Both the position numbers and the translations under genes were made by a program. DNA of 64,000 nucleotides. Source: Heliocidaris erythrogramma. Its lineage: Eukaryota > Echinodermata > Echinoidea > Camarodonta > Echinometridae. Positions within the stretch are counted from its first letter, which is position 1. The number at the start of each line of letters is the position of its first letter. The DNA lies in NCBI GenBank assembly GCA_025617745.1, contig CM046858.1, forward strand, positions 33,922,598 to 33,986,597, written 5' to 3'. The notes beneath the pieces are model-generated. The model did no database searches and was not told the DNA's origin. It saw nothing but the letters and a program-made list of their open reading frames with translations. Below, piece after piece: positions 55,779-64,000 of the stretch.

Positions 55779-55939
55779 TGTGACGAGGGACGAGTTGATG
55801 TTGGACGAGTTGTAAAATGGACGTCGAAGAGGAAGAATAGAGTTTTTCTAAACCTACGACCACGACTTCGCCTCGTTCTTTTGTACCTTGTTCATCGGCT
55901 GGATGATGGTGATGATGGTGTGAGTAAGGACCCGTAACA
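55779..55939 (+). repeat. 3' LTR (161 bp)
   Basis: TG...CA ends, followed by CCGG at 55940-55943. About 98% identical to the 5' LTR outside the microsatellite copy difference. The minus-strand frame 55854-56501 runs artificially into this LTR. Confidence 0.92.
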
Positions 55940-55943
55940 CCGG

Positions 55944-56501
55944 ATCGAGTCTTGTACCTGTTGTGTTGTTGAGGATGACTAGGTTATTTAAACTAATGAA
56001 ATGTTCTACTACACGTCCGTTTGTGTCATTCCTTTCACTACCCCACAAAGTGTTGTGCGAGTTGAAATCACCGAGTATTAAGAATTTATTAGTTTTTACC
56101 GATTTGACTAATTTACTAAGAATGTGTTCGTCTAATTTCTTACAAGGGTTATAAAAATTTACCACAGATATTTTGGATTGTGAGAAATAAAAATCTAGTG
56201 ATTGGAGTTCAAGCTCTTCATCATAGTGAGGATAATAATAATTAATTGAATTGTGCACGTATATAGCACACCCGCCCCTACTATGAGTATTTCTATTTCT
56301 GGGAAAACATGTGTATTCGGGGATGTAGAATGTTTTATCATCCGTGAACCAAGTTTCCTGTATACATATAATGTGGTATACTCTATTATTTTGTGAAGAT
56401 ATGTATTTTATTAATTCTTTTCCATGTGTATACATTCCCTGCGCATTCCATTGTAGAATGGTAAGCGCTGATAATATCGCCACTAGGTTACTACCCTTCA
56501 T
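55944..56501 (-). pseudogene. LINE ORF2 N-terminus: endonuclease, cut by LTR element
   Basis: Starts at an ATG at 56501 on the minus strand. An apurinic-type endonuclease is readable in order: LQWNAQGM (Asn), CIQETW (Glu), RGGCAIYV, VNFYNPCK, LILGDFNSHNTLWGS (GDxN), then the frame meets CCGG and the LTR. The remaining endonuclease motif (SDH) is at the far side of the LTR element, in frame. Before the LTR insertion this domain was probably whole; independent frameshifts exist downstream in RT. Confidence 0.9.
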
Positions 56502-57045
56502 TAGTTTTTTCCATTGATCTAAGTTTTATAAGCCTTTCGGCTGCCGCTTTGACTAAAGCTTTGACTTCCTTTTCCGTGGTCCCAATTGTGAAAATGAAAA
56601 TAAGGTAGGAAATAAAGACTATTATATATTCGTTATTCGCAGTTGCGAAATAATTTTCTGTACTGCTCAAGTTGTCACCTTCATAGCTCTTCTCGGGGCC
56701 TATCCGTGGATGGACCGAGCAGTTCAGATGTCTGGACATGCTGGATTGGGACTTTAGAAGGTTGCACGTAATGACGAATTAATTCAGGGTTATTGTTTTC
56801 AGTTTGAGGGGTTCTGTTGTTTACCGGATGGGTTTCATTGTTAGGAGGGAGGTTTTTTGATTTTCCCCGAGAGGGAAAGGTTATAGTCTTAATCAAGATG
56901 TTTGTATATTTTTATTTTCTGTATTATTTCTTCTTTTTCTGGACAGCGCTTTTGCCTTTTGGTAAAGCCGTAACTAAAGGGCATAATCTTGATATTGTCC
57001 CTTCAAATACAAACTTATGTCCCCAAACAGATAGGAATCAACTAT
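56491..57045 (-). pseudogene. LINE 5' region, ORF1 remnants
   Basis: Minus-strand frames 56681-56896 and 56491-56739, and a lysine-rich stretch ending near 56945 (VTALPKGKSAVQKKKK), look like scattered pieces of an ORF1 upstream of ORF2. The end of 56491-56739 overlaps the ORF2 start by 11 bp, as in many two-ORF LINEs. No RNA-binding domain is recognisable; the outer boundary near 57045 is a guess. Confidence 0.45.
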
Positions 57046-57049
57046 AACT

Positions 57050-58000
57050 GCACCAGGGAGGAGAGGGTGAGAGTTGGGAGGGGGGCTTCGGACTAGATGT
57101 TTGTATTTTTGTTATTTACTATGAAATTTTATGTGATGATGGGGGGGGGGGTCCAAACATGTTCCCTGATATTAAGCTCTATATGAGCAAACACTGCGAT
57201 ATCTGACGGGAATGTCGGGAAAAGTTATTTAAAAATAATAATGTGCTATCTTTATTTTTCTATTAAATCAGAATATTTCATTTGATATGATTTATGGAAA
57301 TTATAGGGATTATAGACCTGCAATGTAATTTTATTAGCCTTATTCTTTTAAAATTCAAGACAGAAAAGGCTTTAATAAAATGAGATTGCGTGCGAGCAAT
57401 TCCTTATATAAATATAAAGATTACATTAAGAGTGGCGTATCCAAGATTATCCAGGAATGTACATGCCCCTATGTGCCAGCCAAAACAAAATCTGACATAA
57501 TATGAAAGGAAATGTGTACCCCCCCCCCCCCCCCCCGCACAGAAAGAATCTGAAAACTGTGATAATTTTTTCCTTGCTTGTCCTAAAAATTCAAAATAGA
57601 ATGCATCTGATGATTTTTTTGTTCGTCAGGCGTGAGCCTCCCCCCTCTCCTATTCTGTCTTTGTAGGAATATCCCATTACTTTTGCCCCCATCTCTCTTT
57701 GTCTCTCCCCCCCCCCCGCTCATTTTTCTCATACCCTCTTTTCTCTCTTACAACAGATCTGTAAAATGACTCCAATCGAATTGAGGAAAAAATAATGATC
57801 TCTTATTTTTATAATTTGTGTTTTTATTAGGAAATCAATAGAAATCACAACAATTACAAGTGATATACATGATTTAAAAAAAAAAAATCACTGAGCAAAA
57901 AAAAAAAAACAACAAAAACCCCCAACAAAAACAAACAGTAAAAATAAAGCAATTGGAAAAAAATAAAAATGATCTCTTATTGCTCCCCCCCCCCCAATCT
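57050..58000. other. AT-rich DNA with G/C tracts, no gene
   Basis: Poly-G at about 57140-57150, poly-C at about 57517-57536 and 57707-57718, A-rich run at 57870-57920. Confidence 0.6.
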
Positions 58001-58010
58001 TTCAATTTAA

Positions 58011-58646
58011 AGGACAATTAACCCCACATGATATTCTAGATGCGGTATTGTCTGCTACGTCTTTCCATGGAGGCTGCCATTTTGTGCATGACACGGATCA
58101 TTAGGTACCATATGCATTGATAGTAGCCTACCTTTACAACAGATACGTCGCTTTGTTCTGATTTTATTACGATTGTTATTGGTCATGGGCCTAGATAATT
58201 GACGACCCATGAGTTCTAATAGCCATCCTGTAATGCAGATTCCTCGCTTTGTTTTGGTATTGTTACGATTGTCTCCGTCCTTGACGTCAATTCTCCGTCT
58301 CCACGTACAGAAAGTATATTTTTATGAACAAATTAAGACCTTTTAAAAAATATATAAAACTAAACTTACATTTCAGAATATGTGACTATATCTAATATAT
58401 ATTTGTCCTCTAAAAATCAATTACAAGTTAACGATGAAGGAAATATTACTTGGGATGAAAAATATTTTCGTGTACACATAAAGTAATGGCAGCCCCCTTA
58501 TTATTGCTAGCAGACAATAACTTGGCTGGAAAATAGTGATTTATATCTATATCCTGTGTTTTTACATGAAATTGCATGTATCAAATAAGAGGCATATACT
58601 ACACCATTCAAAATAAGCTAGTTCATACGCTGAGGTTAATTTCCCT
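58011..58646. mobile_element. 636 bp TTAA element (Kolobok-like ends)
   Basis: TTAA at 58007-58010 and 58647-58650. Left end AGGACAATTAACCCCA, right end (inverse) AGGGAAATTAACCTCA. A second inverted pair (TATTGTCTGCTA with GCTGCCAT near 58045-58080 and 58480-58520) lies inside. No transposase frame. The TTAA target and AGG start fit Kolobok-type transposons. Confidence 0.75.
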
Positions 58647-58654
58647 TTAATGAG

Positions 58655-59150
58655 ATCGACCATCAACACTATGCAATTCCATTCTTCACATCCATGACAG
58701 AATAGCAGGAGCGGATCAAGATCGGGGGGCGAATCGGCCGCGGCCCCCTTCTTGAAACCCAAGTTGGCATATACGGGATCTTGTGAAAAAACCCGGATCG
58801 AGCACCAAATTTAGTTTGGAAGCCCAAGAGCCTAACAATATCGTTCTATTAACCATCCGAGAAAAAGTTGTAAAAAGGCCCACCTCGCAAGACTGACCTC
58901 ACATTCCGGGCATGGATCAGTGGCGGATTTAGGAGGCTTTTAAATAAAATTGTATCCCCTTTTAGAACTGATAACTTTTTTGGCTTGTCAGAGAATTATG
59001 GAGGAAAACTGGACTAATAATATCTGATACCCTACACCCCTCCACTGAGCGACTTTCGGAGGGCTGGCGAGAAGAAAAAAAATTGCCACCCCTCCCCCTC
59101 CCCCCCCCCCCCCCCCATGGAATGCACGTGTAGTATGGCAAATTATTTTT
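58655..59150. other. Decayed repeat ends, no gene
   Basis: GCAGGAGCGGATCAAGATC (58706) and CAGTGGCGGATTTAGG (58918) resemble hAT-type element ends in the same orientation. A C-run lies at about 59098-59117. No bounded element could be defined. Confidence 0.45.
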
Positions 59151-59154
59151 TTTG

Positions 59155-60100
59155 GTCGAAAGCATGCATATTCCCGGGGATTTGTGCGGGGTTTATTGGA
59201 CTCACCGAGCCTCAATTATACCCTTCCATAGCTTTAAATTTCATGTAAATCACATTTTTCCTAATTTCAAATAAATACTAGGGGAATTAAAATCATTTCA
59301 AAACCCCTGTTTTCATGTGTTAACCAATGGGAGCTGGAAGGCCAAAAGCATGCATATTCCCGGGGATTTATGGGGGGTTTATTGGACTCATCGATCCTCA
59401 ATTATACCCTTTCAGAGCTTTAAATTTTTATCTTAATCACGTTTTTTATATTTTCAAATAAAATTATGGGAATTATAATCATCCTAAAATTCCTTGTTTT
59501 CGCGTGTAAACCTATGGCAGGAGAGACTTTTTTGGGGTAAAAAGCATGCATATTCCCGGGGATTTATGCGGGGTCTATTCAACTAGTTGAGTCTTAATTA
59601 TACATTTTCAGAGCTTTAAATTTTATTCAAGGCACATTTTTCAAAATTTTGATTTAATTCTGCGGGAATTATAATCATTCTAAAATTCCCGTTTTTGCGT
59701 GTTAACCTATGGGAGATGGAAGGCCAAAAGCATGCATATTCCCGGGGATTTATGCGGGGTCCCTTGCACCTTTTGAGCCTTCATTAAGCCTTTTCAGAGT
59801 CTCAAATTACATGTAAGCCACATTTGCACTAAATTCAAGGTAATACTAGAGGAACTTTAATCATTTTTAAAATCCATGTTTTCACGTGTTAACCCTATGG
59901 CAGATGACTTTGTCAAAAAGCAGGCATGATCCAAGGGATTCATATCGGCATTTATTGACAAAAAAGGTTCAAGAAATGTTTTTTTAACTATCCATCCTTT
60001 TTCTCGTGCAAAAATCTAGACTTGAAAAAGATAGAGTAAGATATGAAATATCAAGAAAAAGTGAGACATCTTTTCACGTGTTATACCTATGGAGAACGTA
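59155..60100. repeat. ~190 bp satellite, about 5 diverged copies
   Basis: GCATGCATATTCCCGGGGAT starts units at 59162, 59348, 59544 and 59730, with a decayed fifth at 59920, so periods are 186, 196, 186 and 190 bp. Each unit has TTTCAGAGCTTTAAATT and GTGTTAACCTATGG landmarks. Copies differ by perhaps 15-25%, so the array is old. Confidence 0.9.
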
Positions 60101-61309
60101 TTTTTCCGAGTCTGTTTTTAACACAGCAAAGTATGCCTCCAAAATGTACTACGGAAGGGCTTTTGCGAAACAGTCGGGTAACGTCGCGTCGCGTTGGTAG
60201 AAATTTTCGAACATTTTTCAGGAAGGTGTCTTCAAGGGGACAAATTGAAAAAGAGTCCATCTCAGTATGATTTTTCCCGTTTTCAGGCTAAAAACGACAA
60301 ACAAGGGAATAAAGAAAACAATAGAAGGATAATGCAAAGAAAAACATGAACTATAAAGAGAGAATAGAAGGGTAGGATGGATGGAAGAAAATATGATGAA
60401 AGGAAACAAAGAATGCAACAAAAGGAAAGTTGGAAAGTAAAAATAAGTGGATAAAAACAAAGAATAACATAAAGAAAGATAGAGACATAAATGATAGAAG
60501 GATAAAGATATTAAGAGTAACATAAGGAAAGATAGAAGAGAAGATGATAATTTGAATAAAGGAATAACATAACGAAAGAAAAGATGAAAGGAAAACAAAA
60601 TGATAGGATAAAAGCAAAGAATGTTTTAAGGAAAGTAAGTAAAGATGGGAAGCAGAAAATGATTTTAAAAAGAATAATATGAAGATAGAGAGAGAAATGA
60701 TAGGATAAAAAAAGTTTAACTTATATAAAGAAAGACAGAGAGAGAAATGATAGAAGGATAAAGTTTAACGTGAGGAAGGTGGGGGAGAAAATGATAACAG
60801 GAAACAAAGAATATCATAACGAGAGGAAGGATGGAAAGATAATTGATAGAAGGATAAAAGCAAGAAATGACAAAGCGAGAGATAGAGAGAAAAATGATAA
60901 AAAGATAAATATAAACATGAAGGAAGGTGGAAGAGAAGATGATAAAAGGGAACAAAGAATAACAAAGTGAAGATGGAAAGCAATTTAAAAAAAGAGGATA
61001 AAAAGAATAAATATAAACAGTAACATTATGAAAGATGGAAAACAAAATGATAAAAGCAATAAAAGAATAACGTAATGAAAGGAAAGGTGGAAAGAAAAAA
61101 TTAATAAAAGGATTAAAAACAACTGAATTAGTAATTACGCGATGCGTAATATTATGTCCCCGCCAGAAGTGTAGATCTGTGGAATGGCTGTTAATTTATG
61201 TAATTTCTGATAGAACCTTGAAGATAAATGTGAGAAATGAATTATCAAAATTAATGTTTTATGATTATAAATGCATTTTCTGTTGATTTTGAATAAATTA
61301 CAATAAATT

Positions 61310-61580
61310 TGCATAATTAATGAATTTCAAAATTCTGTGTAGAGGTTTGACAGCCCCTACCCAGCCCTATCAGATAAAACAATCAGATTCAAAATACGGT
61401 GTGAAATAGAGGAGAAGTAGCATTTTTCGTCGATTTTGAATAAATTTGCATAAATTTGCATAATTGATGAATTTCATGATTTTGTGTAGAAGTTTGGAAG
61501 CCCCCACTCAGCCCTATCAGATAAAACAATCAGAATCAAAATCGGCCAAGAAATGACGGAGAAATAGCATTTTCTAACTT
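61310..61580. repeat. ~147 bp tandem pair in the foldback centre
   Basis: GAATTTC...TGTGTAGA and CAGCCCTATCAGATAAAACA recur with a spacing of about 147 bp, with a partial third start before 61310. Confidence 0.75.
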
Positions 61581-61587
61581 TTTGAGC

Positions 61588-61645
61588 ACACACGGACGGA
61601 CGGACGGACGGAGGGACGGACGGACACACACACGCACACACGAAC
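61588..61645. repeat. (GGAC)n and (AC)n microsatellite
   Basis: A (GGAC)n run flanked on both sides by ACACAC runs. Confidence 0.85.
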
Positions 61646-62430
61646 GGAGTTCGTTTCATGTTAATGTTTATATTTATTCTTTTTATCCTCTTTTTTTTTT
61701 TCTCTCGCTTTGTCATTTCTTGCTTTTATCCTTCTATCAATTATCTTTCCATCCTTCCTCTCGTTATGATATTCTTTGTTTCCTGTTATCATTTTCTCCC
61801 CACCTTCCTCACGTTAATCTTTATCCTTCTATCATTTCTCTCTCTGTCTTTCATATATAAGTTAAACTTTTTCATCCTATCATCTCTCTCTATCTTTCAT
61901 ATTATTCTTTTTAAAATCATTTTCTGCTTCCCATCTTTACTTACTTTCCTTAAAACATTCTTTGCTTTTATCCTATCATTTTGTTTTCCTTTCATCTTTT
62001 CTTTCGTTATGTTATTCCTTTATTCAAATTATCATCTTCTCTTCTATCTTTCCTTATGTTACTCTTAATATCTTTATCCTTCTATCATTTTATGTCTCTA
62101 TCTTTCTTTATGTTATTCTTTGTTTTTATCCACTTATTTTTACTTTCCAACTTTCCTTTTGTTGTATTCTTTGTTTCCATTCATCATATTTTCTTCCATC
62201 CTTCCTACCCTTCTATTCTCTCTTTATAGTTCATGTTTTCTTTGCATTATCCTTCTATTGTTTTCTTTATTCCCTTGTTTGTCGTTTTTAGCCTGAAAAC
62301 GGGAAAAAATCATACTGAGATAGACTCTTTTTCAATTTGTCCCCTTGAAGACACCTTCCTGAAAAATGTTCGAAAATTTCTACCAACGCGACGCGACGTT
62401 ACCCGACTGTTTAGCAAAAGCCCTACGGAA

Positions 62431-63545
62431 GTCGGTCAGAGTAATCTGTCTTGATACTATTTACAGTCTTTGGTATTAACTAATAATATTCAATAAAGTT
62501 CCCCTGGTTTGTCATGTTATTTTTGTCATTTAATGTCATTTGTCGTTCGTTACCAAGCATATTAGTGTTATGAACATAAATTGACATCAGAGGTATCATG
62601 TAAATTGAAATTTGGTCTGACTCACGCTCTAGTATAGGGCCTGCATATTGTTATATAATCATAATCATCAGATATTATAAATTCTTAGAAGTGGTCGGTA
62701 AACGTATCGGACTTGCCCTATACAACTTAAAGGAAAAATTGAGTTCTTGGAAAGGTAAAAAATAATTTGTGAGCTTTCTCATTCTTTTTATGTTAGTTTG
62801 GAAGATTATCATAGTAGATATGTCCCCTGAAAAGGATTGCTCGTCAAATGCTCTCACATTCAAAATATCAGCTGAAGTATTCAGGCTGAACATGTGTATA
62901 GTCCAATATACACATTTCTGTGTGCAGTGCATGCGACTCTCAGCAGGATTGGGTCAATTTCTATCATTTTGGTGATCCCAAAATCTTACAGCATACTCCA
63001 ATTCTTATGTGCTAAACAATCAATCTTTCCCATGCTTTGAGACAGTTTCTTTCACAATTCAATCTCATGACCAGAACTCAACTTTATCTTTAAATAGAAT
63101 TCGGTTCACATTTTCAGCCGTTTAAAAAGAATTCTAGCTTATTATTTATTTAACTCTTTTTCGATGCTTAAACACGATCTTTTATAGATGACATATTGAG
63201 CAAATTCAATCAAGAAATGTATTTAAATACATGTTTATAAATATATATATTCAAAAAAGTGATTTTGATTTTATGTGTCATATCGAATTACCATAAACTT
63301 CTTATTCGTTAATGAATTAATTAACAATTGCTGGATAAGAATGCGTAAGATTGATCAAGATAATGTAGTGTATGATAGTAATATAACGAAAACAAACACC
63401 TATAGTATGGAATAAAAAATAATCCAGGTTAAGAAACATCAAATTAGATACTGAAGACATCTAAGAAATCTGTGACGATGATGATGTTCAAAGGACGCTA
63501 AACGTCGTCTCCCACTGTGAGGGTAAACTACAAGATACACTGAAA
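62431..63545. other. Unique AT-rich DNA, no gene seen
   Basis: No repeats or long frames. Frames 62675-62932 and 62769-62975 overlap on opposite strands without domains. Confidence 0.5.
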
Positions 63546-63559
63546 AAAACTCCTTGTGG

Positions 63560-63826
63560 AGGTGTCGTGGTATAGTGGTTTATTCACTTGACTTTCAATC
63601 CAAGGGTTGAGGGTTCGAATCTCAGCCCGACACTAGCGTCTTTTGGCAAGACATTAATCCACATTTTCCACTCTCCACCCAGGTGTAGTAAATTGATTAC
63701 GGCTGATTACGGCTGCCGGAGCTATAACCAGAGTAATAATATCCAAAAACCCTTTGGAAGCGCATAGGGACGTTATATCATAATGTGATATGCGCTATAC
63801 AAGAACAGTGGTATTATTATTATTGT
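63560..63826 (+). mobile_element. tRNA-derived SINE
   Basis: A tRNA-like head (63562-63634) has the A-box-like TGGTATAGTGG, B-box-like GGTTCGAATCT and an anticodon loop with TTC (Glu-like). An unrelated ~120 bp middle and a 3' part with GATATGCGCTATACAAGAAC and an (ATT)n tail follow. This tail type is shared with CR1/L2-mobilised SINEs. RNA polymerase III would start at the head. Target duplications were not found. Confidence 0.8.
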
Positions 63827-64000
63827 AAAATTTTGACACAAAAGGTGTTTTAAAAACTTTACCAGCGTTCCGGGTTGATCGCATCTTATTACCTGGTGAA
63901 CTAATGCGATTATACACAGAAAATAATTTACCAGGCTTTTTTTGTGTGTATATTAATAACTAAATAAAACTCGACCTTTTCTACGATAAAAGCGATGAAA
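63827..64000. other. No gene seen
   Basis: Unique AT-rich sequence to the window edge. Confidence 0.5.

Larger units (their letters stand above)
47412..55939 (+). mobile_element. Gmr1-like Ty3/gypsy LTR retrotransposon, 8.5 kb
   Basis: Complete from LTR to LTR: 5' LTR, primer site, ~2 kb leader interrupted by a palindromic MITE, one polyprotein frame, ~1.6 kb 3' region, polypurine tract, 3' LTR and a CCGG target duplication. Domain order is gag, protease, integrase, reverse transcriptase, RNase H, so integrase comes before reverse transcriptase as in Ty1/copia, while every domain is of Ty3/gypsy type. This rearranged order defines the Gmr1-like group. The three substitutions between LTRs over about 160 bp suggest a fairly recent insertion. 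It lies in the endonuclease of a minus-strand LINE. Confidence 0.92.
60157..62423. mobile_element. 2.27 kb foldback element, 7 bp target duplication
   Basis: Ends GGGCTTTTGC and inverse; TACGGAA is duplicated at 60150-60156 and 62424-62430. Outer ~150 bp of the arms pair nearly perfectly (for example CGTCGCGTCGCGTTGG). The rest of the arms is a polypurine repeat (60300-61100) facing its polypyrimidine inverse (61660-62290). The centre (61100-61655) is unique plus a ~147 bp tandem pair and a (GGAC)n/(AC)n microsatellite. All frames in the arms are low complexity. A 7 bp duplication with foldback ends recalls Galileo (P superfamily); no transposase is present. Confidence 0.85.

Noticed and set aside
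55854-55938. C-terminal extension of the LINE frame
   Set aside because: It is antisense LTR sequence read through after the insertion, not LINE protein.

Overview
This window is eukaryotic, AT-rich and dominated by mobile elements. No complete host gene, operon, bacterial-type ribosome site or CRISPR array is visible. The content suggests a marine invertebrate deuterostome, most likely an echinoderm. The grounds are a Ty3/gypsy element with Ty1/copia-like domain order (Gmr1-like; from memory, a group described in deuterostomes), foldback elements whose inverted ends are tandem arrays (the architecture reported for sea-urchin TU elements), and L1/Tx1-like, CR1-like and RNase H-bearing LINE relics. 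The species assignment is inference.

Layout. 1-1.6 kb: about three tandem copies of a ~460 bp unit. 2.0-2.3 kb: a GC-rich minisatellite. 3.5-9.7 kb: mostly unique DNA with a tRNA-like sequence, a 216 bp palindrome, short inverted-repeat elements (one a clean 172 bp MITE with an 8 bp target duplication) and a ~21 bp degenerate array (family C). 9.9-33.9 kb: three copies of a large foldback element, called FB-A here. Unit 1 (10142-17256) and unit 3 (29320-33876) each have perfect 8 bp target duplications. Unit 2 (19808-27249) is inverted relative to unit 1, so 10.1-27.2 kb is a giant imperfect palindrome. Each unit has terminal arrays of a ~26 bp repeat in opposite orientation, and a body holding polypyrimidine repeats, CR1-like LINE pieces, tRNA-like sequences and later MITE insertions. 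Unit 1 sits inside a second array family (family B).

28.0-29.0 kb: an L1/Tx1-like endonuclease relic. 34.8-37.4 kb: inverted and direct duplications with a TTAA MITE whose empty site lies in the neighbouring duplicate, and a 188 bp MITE with an 8 bp duplication. 39.3-41.0 kb: a 983 bp foldback inside a family B array.

44.6-57.0 kb is a three-level nest. A LINE on the minus strand (endonuclease, reverse transcriptase, RNase H, zinc-knuckle tail) carries, inside its endonuclease, an 8.5 kb LTR retrotransposon on the plus strand. It has LTRs 47412-47580 and 55779-55939, a tRNA-Pro-type primer site, one intact ORF of 1514 codons and a polypurine tract. Its leader carries a 1.1 kb palindromic MITE flanked by an 8 bp duplication. 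The order LINE, then LTR element, then MITE is therefore fixed. 58.0-62.4 kb: another TTAA element, a ~190 bp satellite, and a 2.27 kb foldback with a 7 bp duplication. 63.5-63.8 kb: a tRNA-derived SINE.

The only apparently intact protein gene is the LTR-element polyprotein. The LINE reading frames are broken, and most other open frames are chance frames in low-complexity or palindromic DNA.
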